DNA of 64,000 nt, from contig NZ_JWIC01000005.1 in NCBI RefSeq assembly GCF_000814765.1, positions 310,001 to 374,000 of the forward strand. Direction: 5' to 3'. The notes under the pieces are model-generated. The model saw only the letters and a program-made list of their open reading frames with translations, did no database searches and had not been told where the DNA came from. Position 1 is the first letter of the stretch, and every line of letters begins with the position of its first letter. Both the position numbers and the translations under genes were made by a program. This DNA comes from Pseudoalteromonas luteoviolacea. Its GTDB lineage: Bacteria > Pseudomonadota > Gammaproteobacteria > Enterobacterales > Alteromonadaceae. Shown one piece after another: positions 35,636 to 44,641 of the stretch.

Positions 35636-37564
35636 CTACTTTTTATATTTTAAGTGCTCATCAAAAAATGCCAGCATCGCTTTTAAAGTCTGAATACGAT
35701 GAGGTTGATAACTCAAATGATGGTCGCCATCTTCTAGTTCAATATACGTAACATCTTTATCTCGTAATTTTTTGACCAGTTTTTTGCTGTGACTTACAGG
35801 GACAGTGACATCTTCTGTGCCGTGAATAAGCAAAATCGGTTTGGAAATAAATTCTGACAAACTGACAGGCGACACCTTTTCCAATAGGGACCGCTCTCCT
35901 CCTAATTGCTTTCTTACTACGTCCTTATTGATAAAGTAACGAGCTCTGGAGTACATTGACTCCAAATCAGTCACTCCAGCAAAACTCGCGGCACATTTAA
36001 AGGTTTCTGGATGTTTAATAACAGCCATTATTGCGGCATACCCACCGTAGCTACTACCCGCGATACACATTTTATTTTTCTCTGTATACCCCTGCGCCAC
36101 TAACCATTTCGCAGCATCATCTAAATCGTCCTGCATAACCTTGCCCCAACCGCCAATTGCAGCTTGAGCAAATTCGAACCCATAGCCATACGAGCCTCGA
36201 AAGTTTGGTTGCAACACGATGTAACCGTTATGTGCGAAAAACTCTGACCAGTAGTCAAAACCCTGATAATCTCGAGCATAGGGACCGCCGTGCGGCAACA
36301 CAATTGCAGGGTATTTTCGGCCTGGTTCATGCCCTTGAGGTAATGTAATATAACCCTCGATTTTTACCTTATCCCTAGCCGAATACTCAACTCTCTGTTT
36401 ACCAAGATAATTACTCTCATCAATTTTCGGATATCTTTTCGCAAGATACTGGATCGAATTTTTTTTCGTGTCTCCCAACAAATAACTTCCCGAGTCCTTA
36501 TCAGATTCACTATACACAATATACCGGCCACCCGTTTTATCCATATCGGTAATAATATTAGTGGCGCTTGGTAAAACTTGTGAAATAGAGCTTTGCAATG
36601 TCTTTAAGTCACTATCCCAATATTGAATGGAGTTGTCAGCATAAGCATGAGAAAAACCGGCAACAGCTCCCGTTATGGGAGAATAAACAAGCGTTCCATC
36701 AACATCATAATTTGGATCATGAAATACAAGATCTCTAGTCAACTCAGGTTCCTTAAGGTCGACTTTGAAAATAGAGTCTTTATCATTGTGAAGTGCTTTA
36801 ATATATAAAATGGAAGGATCACTATCAAACCCTAGCACTGATACTTTATCTTTAGAAAAAACTTCGTAATCAAAAATGGTTTTCCATTTTGAGGTTTTGT
36901 TATCTAACAAACGATAAAAAATACGTGTTTCGTCGCTGTGATAAGATAGTCGAACATTACCCTGTCTATCTGCTATCCAACCATCTACATGCGCTTTGTA
37001 TCTAACAATACGTTTAAGTTTACGCTTTTTAACATTAAGTTTATATACATCGGGTCGGTTCGGCTGGTTTAAATCGATTGACAGCAAAATATGTTCCGGG
37101 TCGTCCGGCAGCATGCTAATAACACGGTCTTTAAATTGAGCGTTATGTTGACCTCTTTTCGGACGCACAACCAACTTTGCGCCTTTACTTATATTGTTTA
37201 AATCAACACTGAGTAGCTCTGTACGTGTATACCTGACGACACTCTCTCTTTTTGTATATGATATCCCAAACAACAAAGTGTCGTTATTTAACCAGTCAAA
37301 CCAGTTTAGCTTAGCATTTAAATTATCAGTTCTTGTTATTGCTGTGACTTTACCGGTAGCAATATCACGAACAGCTAAAATTAGCTCCCCTTTGTTATTT
37401 ATAACATAAGCATACTTGGAACCATTTGGAGAGAGATTAAATTGACTGACATTCGGGAGACTTGCATAGGCCTCTACAGGCAGTTTTTCTTGTGTACTTC
37501 CATGAGCGTAAAAATGAGCAGTTAACAGCCAAAACGCCATCAATAACCATAATGCTGAAGGCAT
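35636..37564 (-). CDS. S9 family serine peptidase (prolyl oligopeptidase type)
   Basis: About 642 residues. A hydrophobic N-terminus (ALWLLMAFWLLTAHFYAHG) is a signal peptide. A beta-propeller region covers ~30-385; the C-terminal alpha/beta hydrolase has HGGPYARDYQGFDYW, the nucleophile in CIAGSSYGGYAA, the aspartate in HGTEDVTVP and the histidine in GDHHLS. Start moved to ATG 37564, preceded by AGGA. It is a periplasmic acylaminoacyl- or dipeptidyl-peptidase, common in marine peptide scavengers. Confidence 0.9.
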   Translation of the reverse strand: MPSALWLLMAFWLLTAHFYAHGSTQEKLPVEAYASLPNVSQFNLSPNGSKYAYVINNKGELILAVRDIATGKVTAITRTDNLNAKLNWFDWLNNDTLLFGISYTKRESVVRYTRTELLSVDLNNISKGAKLVVRPKRGQHNAQFKDRVISMLPDDPEHILLSIDLNQPNRPDVYKLNVKKRKLKRIVRYKAHVDGWIADRQGNVRLSYHSDETRIFYRLLDNKTSKWKTIFDYEVFSKDKVSVLGFDSDPSILYIKALHNDKDSIFKVDLKEPELTRDLVFHDPNYDVDGTLVYSPITGAVAGFSHAYADNSIQYWDSDLKTLQSSISQVLPSATNIITDMDKTGGRYIVYSESDKDSGSYLLGDTKKNSIQYLAKRYPKIDESNYLGKQRVEYSARDKVKIEGYITLPQGHEPGRKYPAIVLPHGGPYARDYQGFDYWSEFFAHNGYIVLQPNFRGSYGYGFEFAQAAIGGWGKVMQDDLDDAAKWLVAQGYTEKNKMCIAGSSYGGYAAIMAVIKHPETFKCAASFAGVTDLESMYSRARYFINKDVVRKQLGGERSLLEKVSPVSLSEFISKPILLIHGTEDVTVPVSHSKKLVKKLRDKDVTYIELEDGDHHLSYQPHRIQTLKAMLAFFDEHLKYKK

Positions 37565-38045
37565 TATAAATCCTATAGTTGTAAATTTTCTAAATATTAT
37601 CAATATATTGTATCAATCATATCTATTATTTTCCTTCAGTAGAGTATTAAATAGTCTGAATTAAAATCTAGCGCACCTATCTCATTTATATACGGAATAA
37701 ACATTGAACAATTTTGGCTGTGCTGTATACGCCTAGCTCTGAATATAAAACCCAAACATAATCTGCTTAAAAAAAGCACAAGCTAGTTAATATTTCGATA
37801 CTAAAAACTAAAATAATGCATGTTAAGGCAAACACCCCATTAGCGTTAATGACACATGACCAATAAAATCAAAATCGACTAAAAAAACCAAGCTATTGTT
37901 TTATATACAAAAAACAAATCTCACATGTAAAAAAGGTACAAAAGTCATACTTATTGATGATATTTTGCTGTTATGATTGACTTTCAACCACACATCACAA
38001 TAATTCGACTCCCTGAAATAATCACACTTAGAGTTTTGAACATCA
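37565..38045. other. 481-bp gene-free region
   Basis: AT-rich promoter-containing spacer between the divergent S9 peptidase and the chemoreceptor genes. No gene or repeat seen. Confidence 0.45.
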
Positions 38046-39353
38046 ATGTTTAGTTTTGGCAAAGAAAGAAAAGCACTGCAGCAATCGCTTGAGCAAGTCA
38101 CGAACGAAAAAAAGGCGTTGGAGCAAACGCTAGTATCTGTAGGCCGCTCTACTGCCATTATTGAGTTCACCCCTGAAGGAAAAATCATTACCGCAAATGA
38201 TAATTTCCTCAAAGTGATGGAATACGAATTAGATGAATTAATTGGTAAACATCACCGTATTTTTTGTGATAGACAATATACTGGCTCCTCAGATTACCAA
38301 CGTCTTTGGCAAAACCTGAATCAGGGCGAGTTTTTCTCAGGCACTATAGAGCGCTTTACTCGCTCTGGTAAGCAACTTTGGCTAGAGGCAAGCTACAACC
38401 CAGTTTTTAACATCGATGGTAGCCTTGTCAAAATCATCAAATTTGCCTCTGATGTCACTAAACGCGAACATACCGCAGTATCTCAACAAAACCTGATTGA
38501 TGCATTATACCGTTCCATGGCGGTTGTTGAGTTTGATGTATCAGGCAACGTCCTGACGGCCAATGATAATTTTTTAGCAGCAACGGGTTATCGGTTAGAG
38601 GAGATCCAAGGCCAACACCATCGCCTATTTTGTCCTGAGCATATTGTTCAGTCTCACGACTATAGTGCGCTGTGGAACCAGTTAGCTGCTGGACATTATT
38701 TTAGTGGTCAAGTAGAGAGAAAAAACAAATTGGGTAGCGAATTATGGCTTGAAGCCAGCTACAACCCGGTTATAGATAAAAACGGAAAAGTCATTAAAGT
38801 GACTAAATTTGCTTCTGATATCACAGAACGTATTGTGGCTACCCGTCAAACTCAAGAAGATGTCGGTCATGCATCTAATCTTGCTGATAAAGCGGCCCAA
38901 AATGGCTCTGAATCGGTTACGGGCGTTATTGACCTCATGCACATCCTGAGCAACGGCATGAACACTGCTTTAACTAAAATAGAAGCACTGAATAAGCAAT
39001 CAGATCAGATCGATAATATCGTCTCTACTATCAGCGCAATTGCAGAACAAACTAATTTACTGGCACTCAATGCAGCCATTGAAGCAGCCCGTGCAGGGGA
39101 ACAAGGGCGAGGGTTTGCGGTTGTCGCCGACGAAGTTCGTCAGCTTGCAGCCAGGACTAGTAGCTCTACAACTGAAATTGCTGATGTGGTTAAAACAAAC
39201 CTTACACATTCAGCAGAAGCATCCGAATCTATGAGACAAAGTGCTGAACAGGTAGCCTCAGGTGTCGCCCTCATTGAAGACCTTAATACCACTATTAATG
39301 AAATTAACCAACAAGTAGATAGTATTGTGAATACTGTCGCTAGGCTTAATTAG
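38046..39353 (+). CDS. Cytoplasmic PAS-PAS methyl-accepting chemotaxis protein, BdlA-like
   Basis: 435 residues. A short coiled coil ([20 protein letters not shown]) is followed by two near-identical PAS domains (about 30-140 and 152-262), each with a GEFFSG/GHYFSG and [10 protein letters not shown] core and ending in [14 protein letters not shown]. The MCP signalling tip ([24 protein letters not shown]) and [14 protein letters not shown] follow. There are no membrane segments, and the MCP domain is short. This is the arrangement of P. aeruginosa BdlA (biofilm dispersal) and Aer-like sensors. Redox or oxygen sensing through PAS-bound flavin or heme is possible but not shown. Confidence 0.85.
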   Translation: MFSFGKERKALQQSLEQVTNEKKALEQTLVSVGRSTAIIEFTPEGKIITANDNFLKVMEYELDELIGKHHRIFCDRQYTGSSDYQRLWQNLNQGEFFSGTIERFTRSGKQLWLEASYNPVFNIDGSLVKIIKFASDVTKREHTAVSQQNLIDALYRSMAVVEFDVSGNVLTANDNFLAATGYRLEEIQGQHHRLFCPEHIVQSHDYSALWNQLAAGHYFSGQVERKNKLGSELWLEASYNPVIDKNGKVIKVTKFASDITERIVATRQTQEDVGHASNLADKAAQNGSESVTGVIDLMHILSNGMNTALTKIEALNKQSDQIDNIVSTISAIAEQTNLLALNAAIEAARAGEQGRGFAVVADEVRQLAARTSSSTTEIADVVKTNLTHSAEASESMRQSAEQVASGVALIEDLNTTINEINQQVDSIVNTVARLN

Positions 39354-39615
39354 GTATACGTATTTTAATTACAGCGAACAAACTAATTTATCTAATATCT
39401 TAGATATAACACAGCGTTATTAATGCTTGTTAGAGTAATAACCAAAGACTTGCTACTTTTCTGCTGCTTTATTAGTGAAGGTAAAGAGCAAAAAAAGTAG
39501 CAAGTGCGCTCTTAAAAAAGCAATCTATGATACGCAATAAGCACTATTTTTGTGACAACCTAAATCACTAACTAAGCTTACATCCATTATCATACAGAGA
39601 GTTCAATTAACGCCT

Positions 39616-39807
39616 CTACGCTAAGAAATTCTTTACCATCAAAATAAGCTCTTGCTTGGCATCAAAATTTTCGTTACACAAAACCCAACCATCAGTGCCC
39701 ATAATCTCTAACTTCGTTATTTTTATGCTTTCATTATAATCATAAAATCCAGATATTTTAAAAATGCCATAAGGAGTGTTAAGCCTGTTTATTGTAAAAG
39801 TCTTCAT
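39616..39807 (-). CDS. Small hypothetical protein
   Basis: 63 residues, unrecognised, with a beta-rich pattern (YGIFKISGFYDYNESIKITKLEI). The upstream AAAGCGGTG is a weak ribosome-binding site. Possibly a remnant; kept at low confidence. Confidence 0.35.
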   Translation of the reverse strand: MKTFTINRLNTPYGIFKISGFYDYNESIKITKLEIMGTDGWVLCNENFDAKQELILMVKNFLA

Positions 39808-39894
39808 ATTGACACCGCTTTATAGCAATTAAGGTAAATCTTGATATACTATTTTAGTCAAAGGTAACGGAATTAATTCTTAACCTTAAGCATC

Positions 39895-40210
39895 TTACAT
39901 CTTAATGCGGGCAATAGAAGGTCGACTGTATCCATACTCGAAACCACTCGTTCAACAGTGATTTGCATCGACCGCGACACTGGCAGGTTTATCTGCTGCT
40001 TTTGCGGCTAGTAGCATTGAGTAGATATAATCTACATTAGCGTTATTAGGGTAAACAATAAAACTATTCCCACTGGTTCTAGTACGAGATTTGGGGTTTA
40101 TGAAAACAGTCGTCCAGATGCCGTTTTAAACGATACTCTTTAACATCTACGAGCCATTTATCAGCACTGTGAGCTTGAGAAATCGAAAAAAAGATAAAAA
40201 ACCACAGCGA
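39895..40210 (-). pseudogene. Decayed gene for a small secreted protein
   Basis: Three minus-strand reading frames in succession give pieces of one protein. First, a signal-peptide-like segment ending FFSISQAHS followed by ADKWLVDVKEY. Then, in a second frame, IWTTVFINPKS to YPNNANVDYIYSMLLAAKA and SVAVDANHC. Then, in the third frame, EYGYSRPSIARIKM and a stop. At least two frameshifts (near 40115 and 39950) separate them, and no start codon is in frame at the 5' end. The intact relatives appear to be ~110-residue exported proteins of unknown function. Confidence 0.6.
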
Positions 40211-40403
40211 TTACAATACTAAAAAACCAACTTTAAGTTAACATTAAATTACGAGTTAAAAATAAAACATTGGCATTAAATTAAACCCTAACCAAAAAAC
40301 CGAAAACACTCTAAGAACATCGCACTAAAAAATATAAAAACAAAAAAGTAGAGCAAAATATAACTATTTAATATTAATAAATAAGAAATCAGGAAGGGAT
40401 AAT

Positions 40404-40425
40404 AAGGCCAGCATATACTGACCTT
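40404..40425 (-). terminator. Hairpin downstream of the precursor-peptide gene
   Basis: AAGGCCAG (40404-40411) pairs with CTGACCTT (40418-40425) with one mismatch, 18 bases after the peptide stop. Only a weak T-rich tail. Confidence 0.45.
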
Positions 40426-40442
40426 TAAATTAAAGATAATAA

Positions 40443-40640
40443 TTATGCACAAGTATTCGTTGTACAGTTTGTGTCGTTAGGATCATTTGACAAACAGCCT
40501 GTTGATGTTGGTCGATCACATTCATTATAGTATGAAATCCATCTTCCACCGCCTGCAATACCGCGTGTAGCTTGAGTCGGTAAAGCAGTTTTGTCGTTTG
40601 AAAGGGTCTTTAGCTTTGATTTTTTAAAATTAAGTTTCAT
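40443..40640 (-). CDS. Candidate RiPP precursor peptide with double-glycine leader
   Basis: A 65-residue peptide. Residues 1-31 look like a leader: a KLNFKKSKLKTLS segment matching the LxLxKxxLKxLS-type start of natural-product precursors in Pseudoalteromonas and Bacteroidetes, then LPTQATRGIAGG. Cleavage after Gly30-Gly31 would release a ~34-residue core beginning GRWISYY, with Cys at 41, 49, 59 and 64 and many Ser/Thr. Good ribosome-binding site (AAAGGA). There is no modification enzyme or peptidase-ABC transporter in the window, so it is an orphan. It is 237 bases past the bmp7 end on the same strand but probably separately transcribed. Alternatives are a bacteriocin or a disulfide-linked secreted peptide. 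Confidence 0.6.
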   Translation of the reverse strand: MKLNFKKSKLKTLSNDKTALPTQATRGIAGGGRWISYYNECDRPTSTGCLSNDPNDTNCTTNTCA

Positions 40641-40824
40641 TATAATTCCTTTAATTCTTACTTTTTTAATGTTTTCGTTTTAATTAGCAATAAAGCCGCC
40701 TCTGTCACATTGAATTAAATTACAAATAAAAAAATTTGAATATTAAATTCAATAAAACAACTCTGTCATAACCAAACACATATGTAAAGCCCAACCTAAG
40801 AAAAATTATATATTATAGGAATTA

Positions 40825-40862
40825 ATTTATTCTCCCTGCTTATACAAGTAGAGAGAATAAAT
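40825..40862 (-). terminator. Probable terminator of the bmp1-7 operon
   Basis: ATTTATTCTC (40825-40834) pairs perfectly with GAGAATAAAT (40853-40862), with partial pairing inside the loop, 16 bases past the bmp7 stop. The tail is AT-rich but not a clean T run. Confidence 0.5.
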
Positions 40863-40877
40863 ATAAGTGCTGCACTT

Positions 40878-42353
40878 TTAAATTCTGGCTTTAGCTCTTA
40901 TCTCTACTTCTTCTGGTACTAAAAACACCCCTGAAATTGCTTTTAGATTTGCCTTTTTGCCCTCCGGCATTGAAAACTCAAATTTATGCGCCAACTGTGC
41001 AAACAAGGTATGGATAATATACTTCCCAAAATGCTCTCCTAAACAACGTCGCTGTCCTAACCCAAATGGAAATGCTTTACCTTGTTGCTTTTTACTCAAC
41101 TCACCGTTGTCATCTAAAAAGCGTTCAGGCACAAACTCATCTGGGTTTTCCCACAATGTTTCATCACGCGTAATACTGTAGTTATTAATCACCAACGGTG
41201 TACCTTCAGGAATAAAGTAACCATCTAACAACGTATCCTGACTGGTTGCATAATTCGCAGCCGGCATAGACGTGATAGAACAATGGCGCAGAACTTCAGC
41301 AATAAAAGCCTGTGTATAAGGTAAATCTGCTTTGTGCTTGTTTAATGGCACCTCATCATGCCCTACTACTTCGTCTAATTCTTTTTGTACCCGCGCTTGA
41401 TATTCCGGATACGCAGCCAAATAAAGTAACGCCCAGCGCATCGCAAACGCGCCTACACCGCCACCAGCACCAGCAACCTGAGTCAATGAACCGACCACAA
41501 TTTCCTTTTCACCAATATTAAGGGCAGCCTTAGTTTCATCATCAACACTGGCATTTGCTGCAAATAAGTAATCACATAAATCACGATACTCTCCTGCTAC
41601 ATAATCCTCTTTGCGTCGATTGACATTGAACGAGACGTACTGATCAAGTCCGTTCAAGTTAGAGCTAAACTTTTCAATTGCATCACCATATTGATCGTAA
41701 TACTGCGCTTGCAAGTCCTTTGGCATCAGTTCATGACGAGTACTATTGATAAAGCCATTAGGCAACCAACTCAAACTTTTCTCATCAAAAATATTCACTT
41801 CAAACTCACCAAAACGGTCATCAAACATCACTTTGTGTAAAAAGCTAGCAAGTTTTAACGACACCTCTCTATTTGGGTCAAACGCGATATCTCCTTGTGC
41901 TTTCCAGACTTCTGCAATGTCGTTGATCTCTGTGGTCATCCAAGTTTCAATCTGATCCCAACGCGTAGAGAAATATTCGCGCATGGCATTTGCAAATACT
42001 TTCCTATGCACTTGCCATTGCTCACCCGCCTCTAATTCTAGGAAGTGTTTTTGTGGGGCGATTTGCAGTATTTCGTAATCTGCGCGCACGTTAAACACAT
42101 CATTCTGTGCCACTAGCGCCTCTCGAATATATTGATAGCCATTGAGCGCCACTATGGGCCCTTTGGCTGTCTCCACAGAATAAATGTCGCCGTATTTTTT
42201 AGACAAGGATTCAATAATAAGGTGAAAGTCTTCACCCCAGAAAAACGTCTGTCCATCCTCACTATCAAACGTGATATGAGGAATTGTTGGCGTTAACTCA
42301 TCTATATTTAACTTGCTTTGTGGTAAAGCTTCTGCTGTATCGGTGTTTTTCAT
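40878..42353 (-). CDS. bmp7: Cytochrome P450 Bmp7, bromophenol/bromopyrrole coupling enzyme
   Basis: A 491-residue P450. The heme loop [10 protein letters not shown] near 435, the K-helix ExxR in AEVLRHCS near 353 and a PERF motif are intact. In the I-helix the usual AG-x-(D/E)-T reads AGAGG, so both acid and alcohol are replaced by glycine. In the bmp pathway this enzyme couples bromophenols with each other or with tribromopyrrole to give polybrominated biaryls and pentabromopseudilin (established for Bmp7). It has no membrane anchor; electrons should come from Bmp9/Bmp10 in the divergent operon. Three bases separate it from bmp6. Confidence 0.92.
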   Translation of the reverse strand: MKNTDTAEALPQSKLNIDELTPTIPHITFDSEDGQTFFWGEDFHLIIESLSKKYGDIYSVETAKGPIVALNGYQYIREALVAQNDVFNVRADYEILQIAPQKHFLELEAGEQWQVHRKVFANAMREYFSTRWDQIETWMTTEINDIAEVWKAQGDIAFDPNREVSLKLASFLHKVMFDDRFGEFEVNIFDEKSLSWLPNGFINSTRHELMPKDLQAQYYDQYGDAIEKFSSNLNGLDQYVSFNVNRRKEDYVAGEYRDLCDYLFAANASVDDETKAALNIGEKEIVVGSLTQVAGAGGGVGAFAMRWALLYLAAYPEYQARVQKELDEVVGHDEVPLNKHKADLPYTQAFIAEVLRHCSITSMPAANYATSQDTLLDGYFIPEGTPLVINNYSITRDETLWENPDEFVPERFLDDNGELSKKQQGKAFPFGLGQRRCLGEHFGKYIIHTLFAQLAHKFEFSMPEGKKANLKAISGVFLVPEEVEIRAKARI

Positions 42354-42356
42354 TGG

Positions 42357-42965
42357 TCAAATCCCACTGACTAAAGTTGATAATTCTGCTGACGCAAATT
42401 GGTTGTCGAACTGCTCTGATTGCATATACCAAGCAAGTGGAAACTTCTCGGTAATGCGAAAAATTTTCTTGCCTTGCGAATACACTAAATACGTGCGATA
42501 CACGACAAGATCATGAGGCTCAATAGCGAAGTGCTGAGACAGCTCGTTTGCGTATTCAAAGCCCCAAGAAAGTAGCGTTTTATATGTTTCAATTTGAAAC
42601 TTTTCCCATGCCTTGCCGATGGGAATGCGTGTTTGAGTTAATGCACGAGAAAAGTTCACATTCATATTGCCGTGATAAACCAAAGAGTCCGCATACAAAT
42701 AAGGCAAACCCGTTTTCCCTCCATTAAGGGTGATCACCCTTCTTTGGCAATGCATCTCTTCCTCATGAGGTAATACCGCGATATCCGCCTCTAGCAACTT
42801 ATCGACAACAATTTTCTCCCCAACGATGTTCTCTAATAACTGGGTTACCGTGCCATCTGTGCCTAAGATAATTTTTTGCAGATAACTCAAGTTGTTTACG
42901 TTGTAGGCTTGTGTATTTAGACGCTCGTCTAAATTGCATAAACACTCATCTGACAATCGGATCAT
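42357..42965 (-). CDS. bmp6: Chorismate lyase Bmp6
   Basis: About 202 residues of the UbiC/chorismate lyase fold (ILGTDGTVTQLLENIVGEKI; MHCQRRVITLNGG; ALTQTRIPIGKAWEKFQIETYK). It releases pyruvate from chorismate to give 4-hydroxybenzoate, the substrate of Bmp5. I prefer ATG 42965, which follows GAGGAAAGG, over the GTG at 42980. Having its own lyase lets the cluster draw on chorismate without robbing ubiquinone synthesis. Confidence 0.9.
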   Translation of the reverse strand: MIRLSDECLCNLDERLNTQAYNVNNLSYLQKIILGTDGTVTQLLENIVGEKIVVDKLLEADIAVLPHEEEMHCQRRVITLNGGKTGLPYLYADSLVYHGNMNVNFSRALTQTRIPIGKAWEKFQIETYKTLLSWGFEYANELSQHFAIEPHDLVVYRTYLVYSQGKKIFRITEKFPLAWYMQSEQFDNQFASAELSTLVSGI

Positions 42966-42983
42966 GTCCTTTCCTCGCACTAA

Positions 42984-44531
42984 TTACTTACTGATCTCAC
43001 GTAACCCGTCTAAACGCAGACGAGAAAGGAGCTTTTGTGCACCAAGGGCCAATTCAAAATGAACTATCCTTGGCCAAGAACTAATATTGGGGAAACTCAA
43101 CAAAAACTCTCTTGCCGTATGCGTCATATTATTGGGTCCATCCAGACGGTATTGGGCTGCAAATTGCGGGTTATGCAGCAACTTCACTCGAAGCAATGGA
43201 TCTTTAAATAAACTTGGGATCTGTGGCATGCACCCAACCAGCTTTGCCATTGAATCCATGTAATGACAGTAATTCACAAGTGATGCGACATGCGGGGTTA
43301 TCTTGTATTCCTTTTGCCAATGCTTAGTGTCATGCTTCACGACATCATGCATTTCAGATAAAGTCGGCAATTTTGCCTCGCCTTTAGCCAACTTTGATAA
43401 ATACCGACACTGCATCTCAGCAATGACGGGGATGCCACCTTGTTGAGGTCTGACAAAGCCAATGAATGACAACGAATGACCCATTTCAGGTATAAACATC
43501 TGTTTATATAAGTCACGCATATTGGAAATACTGACATCTAAAAATGGAAAGCTCAGCTGATAGCCAGTACAAAATACAACCGCATCAATTTCTTCACGAG
43601 AACCGTCTTTGAACACCACAGCATCTTTCTCAAACCGCTCAATGCCACCAATGTTTGGGGTAACCTTACCATCGGCTATCGGGCGGAAAAGTCGCTCATT
43701 TTTAGTGACCGCTTGATAATGAGAAGGCCCTGATTTTTTAAGCCATTCACCCCGAATGCGAACATGATCGTTACGGCTATTGACGTATTTATTAAAAATC
43801 CCTTTGGTGATCCCACCGTGATATTTATGCGGCAGCTTGTTCACAATACGCGACGTTAACCAAGACGTATCAATGGTGAAATAAGGATCTTCTTGAAACG
43901 CCATATAGCGTGGAGCCACCGCTGGGTATCGACGCAGTGACAAAATACATTTACGTGCCACCTGTGAAATTTCCGAGGTGATATCCGCGGAACTTTCACC
44001 TAATCCGACACATAAAACACGTTTACCAGCGTATTTATGCTTATCGCGATAATCATTAGAGTGCTCAATCTCTCCTTGATACATATCCAAGCCAGGCAGC
44101 TCTGGGAGCTTAGGCTTTTGGAAGTGTCCAGAGCACACTGCGACCATATCAAACTCTTTCGCTTGCTCTTTATCGCCATTTTTATAAGTTACCAGCCATT
44201 TTTCACCCTGTTTTTGAACACTGCATACTTCATGGTCATAGTGAATATGCTTTGCAATATCAAAGCGTGCGATGTATTCACCTAAGTAGTTGATATATTC
44301 TTTCTTAGACCAAAACTTTAGTTTTTGATGATTGGGTACATAATCAGAGTACGCCATAAAATAATTCGAGATAGTGAGGTGTAAGTCGTCGTAGATTTTC
44401 TTATCTGCGAATACCCCACCGAAACTTTCTGCTTTTTCAAAGCAAGTTACTTGATGACCGCCATCGGTTAATTGTTTGACGGCGGCAATACCAGATAAAC
44501 CAGCACCTATCACTGCTATGGTTTTATTCAT
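42984..44531 (-). CDS. bmp5: Flavin-dependent decarboxylase-brominase Bmp5
   Basis: About 515 residues, flavin monooxygenase-like and unlike tryptophan halogenases. The FAD motif IGAGLSGIAAVKQL is at residue ~7; the NADPH-binding motif VGLGESSADITSE near 180; FCTGYQLSFPFLDV is conserved in FMO enzymes. Known Bmp5 brominates 4-hydroxybenzoate twice with loss of the carboxylate to give 2,4-dibromophenol, with no separate reductase. Start ATG 44531 has GGAGAG upstream; the frame open to 44588 is not used. Confidence 0.93.
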   Translation of the reverse strand: MNKTIAVIGAGLSGIAAVKQLTDGGHQVTCFEKAESFGGVFADKKIYDDLHLTISNYFMAYSDYVPNHQKLKFWSKKEYINYLGEYIARFDIAKHIHYDHEVCSVQKQGEKWLVTYKNGDKEQAKEFDMVAVCSGHFQKPKLPELPGLDMYQGEIEHSNDYRDKHKYAGKRVLCVGLGESSADITSEISQVARKCILSLRRYPAVAPRYMAFQEDPYFTIDTSWLTSRIVNKLPHKYHGGITKGIFNKYVNSRNDHVRIRGEWLKKSGPSHYQAVTKNERLFRPIADGKVTPNIGGIERFEKDAVVFKDGSREEIDAVVFCTGYQLSFPFLDVSISNMRDLYKQMFIPEMGHSLSFIGFVRPQQGGIPVIAEMQCRYLSKLAKGEAKLPTLSEMHDVVKHDTKHWQKEYKITPHVASLVNYCHYMDSMAKLVGCMPQIPSLFKDPLLRVKLLHNPQFAAQYRLDGPNNMTHTAREFLLSFPNISSWPRIVHFELALGAQKLLSRLRLDGLREISK

Positions 44532-44641
44532 AATTCTCTCCGTGTATAGCAAGAAGTTGCATTGCGTTGCCATAATGATTGAGGCCAAGTGCCTGAGCTG
44601 TTTGCAACTTCGAGGTTAATGTTTACTTTGCTGTAAACTGG

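Noticed and set aside
39354..40877. Insertion sequence or transposon remnant at the bmp border
   Set aside because: No transposase fragments, terminal inverted repeats or target-site duplications were seen; only a decayed small gene and the peptide gene.
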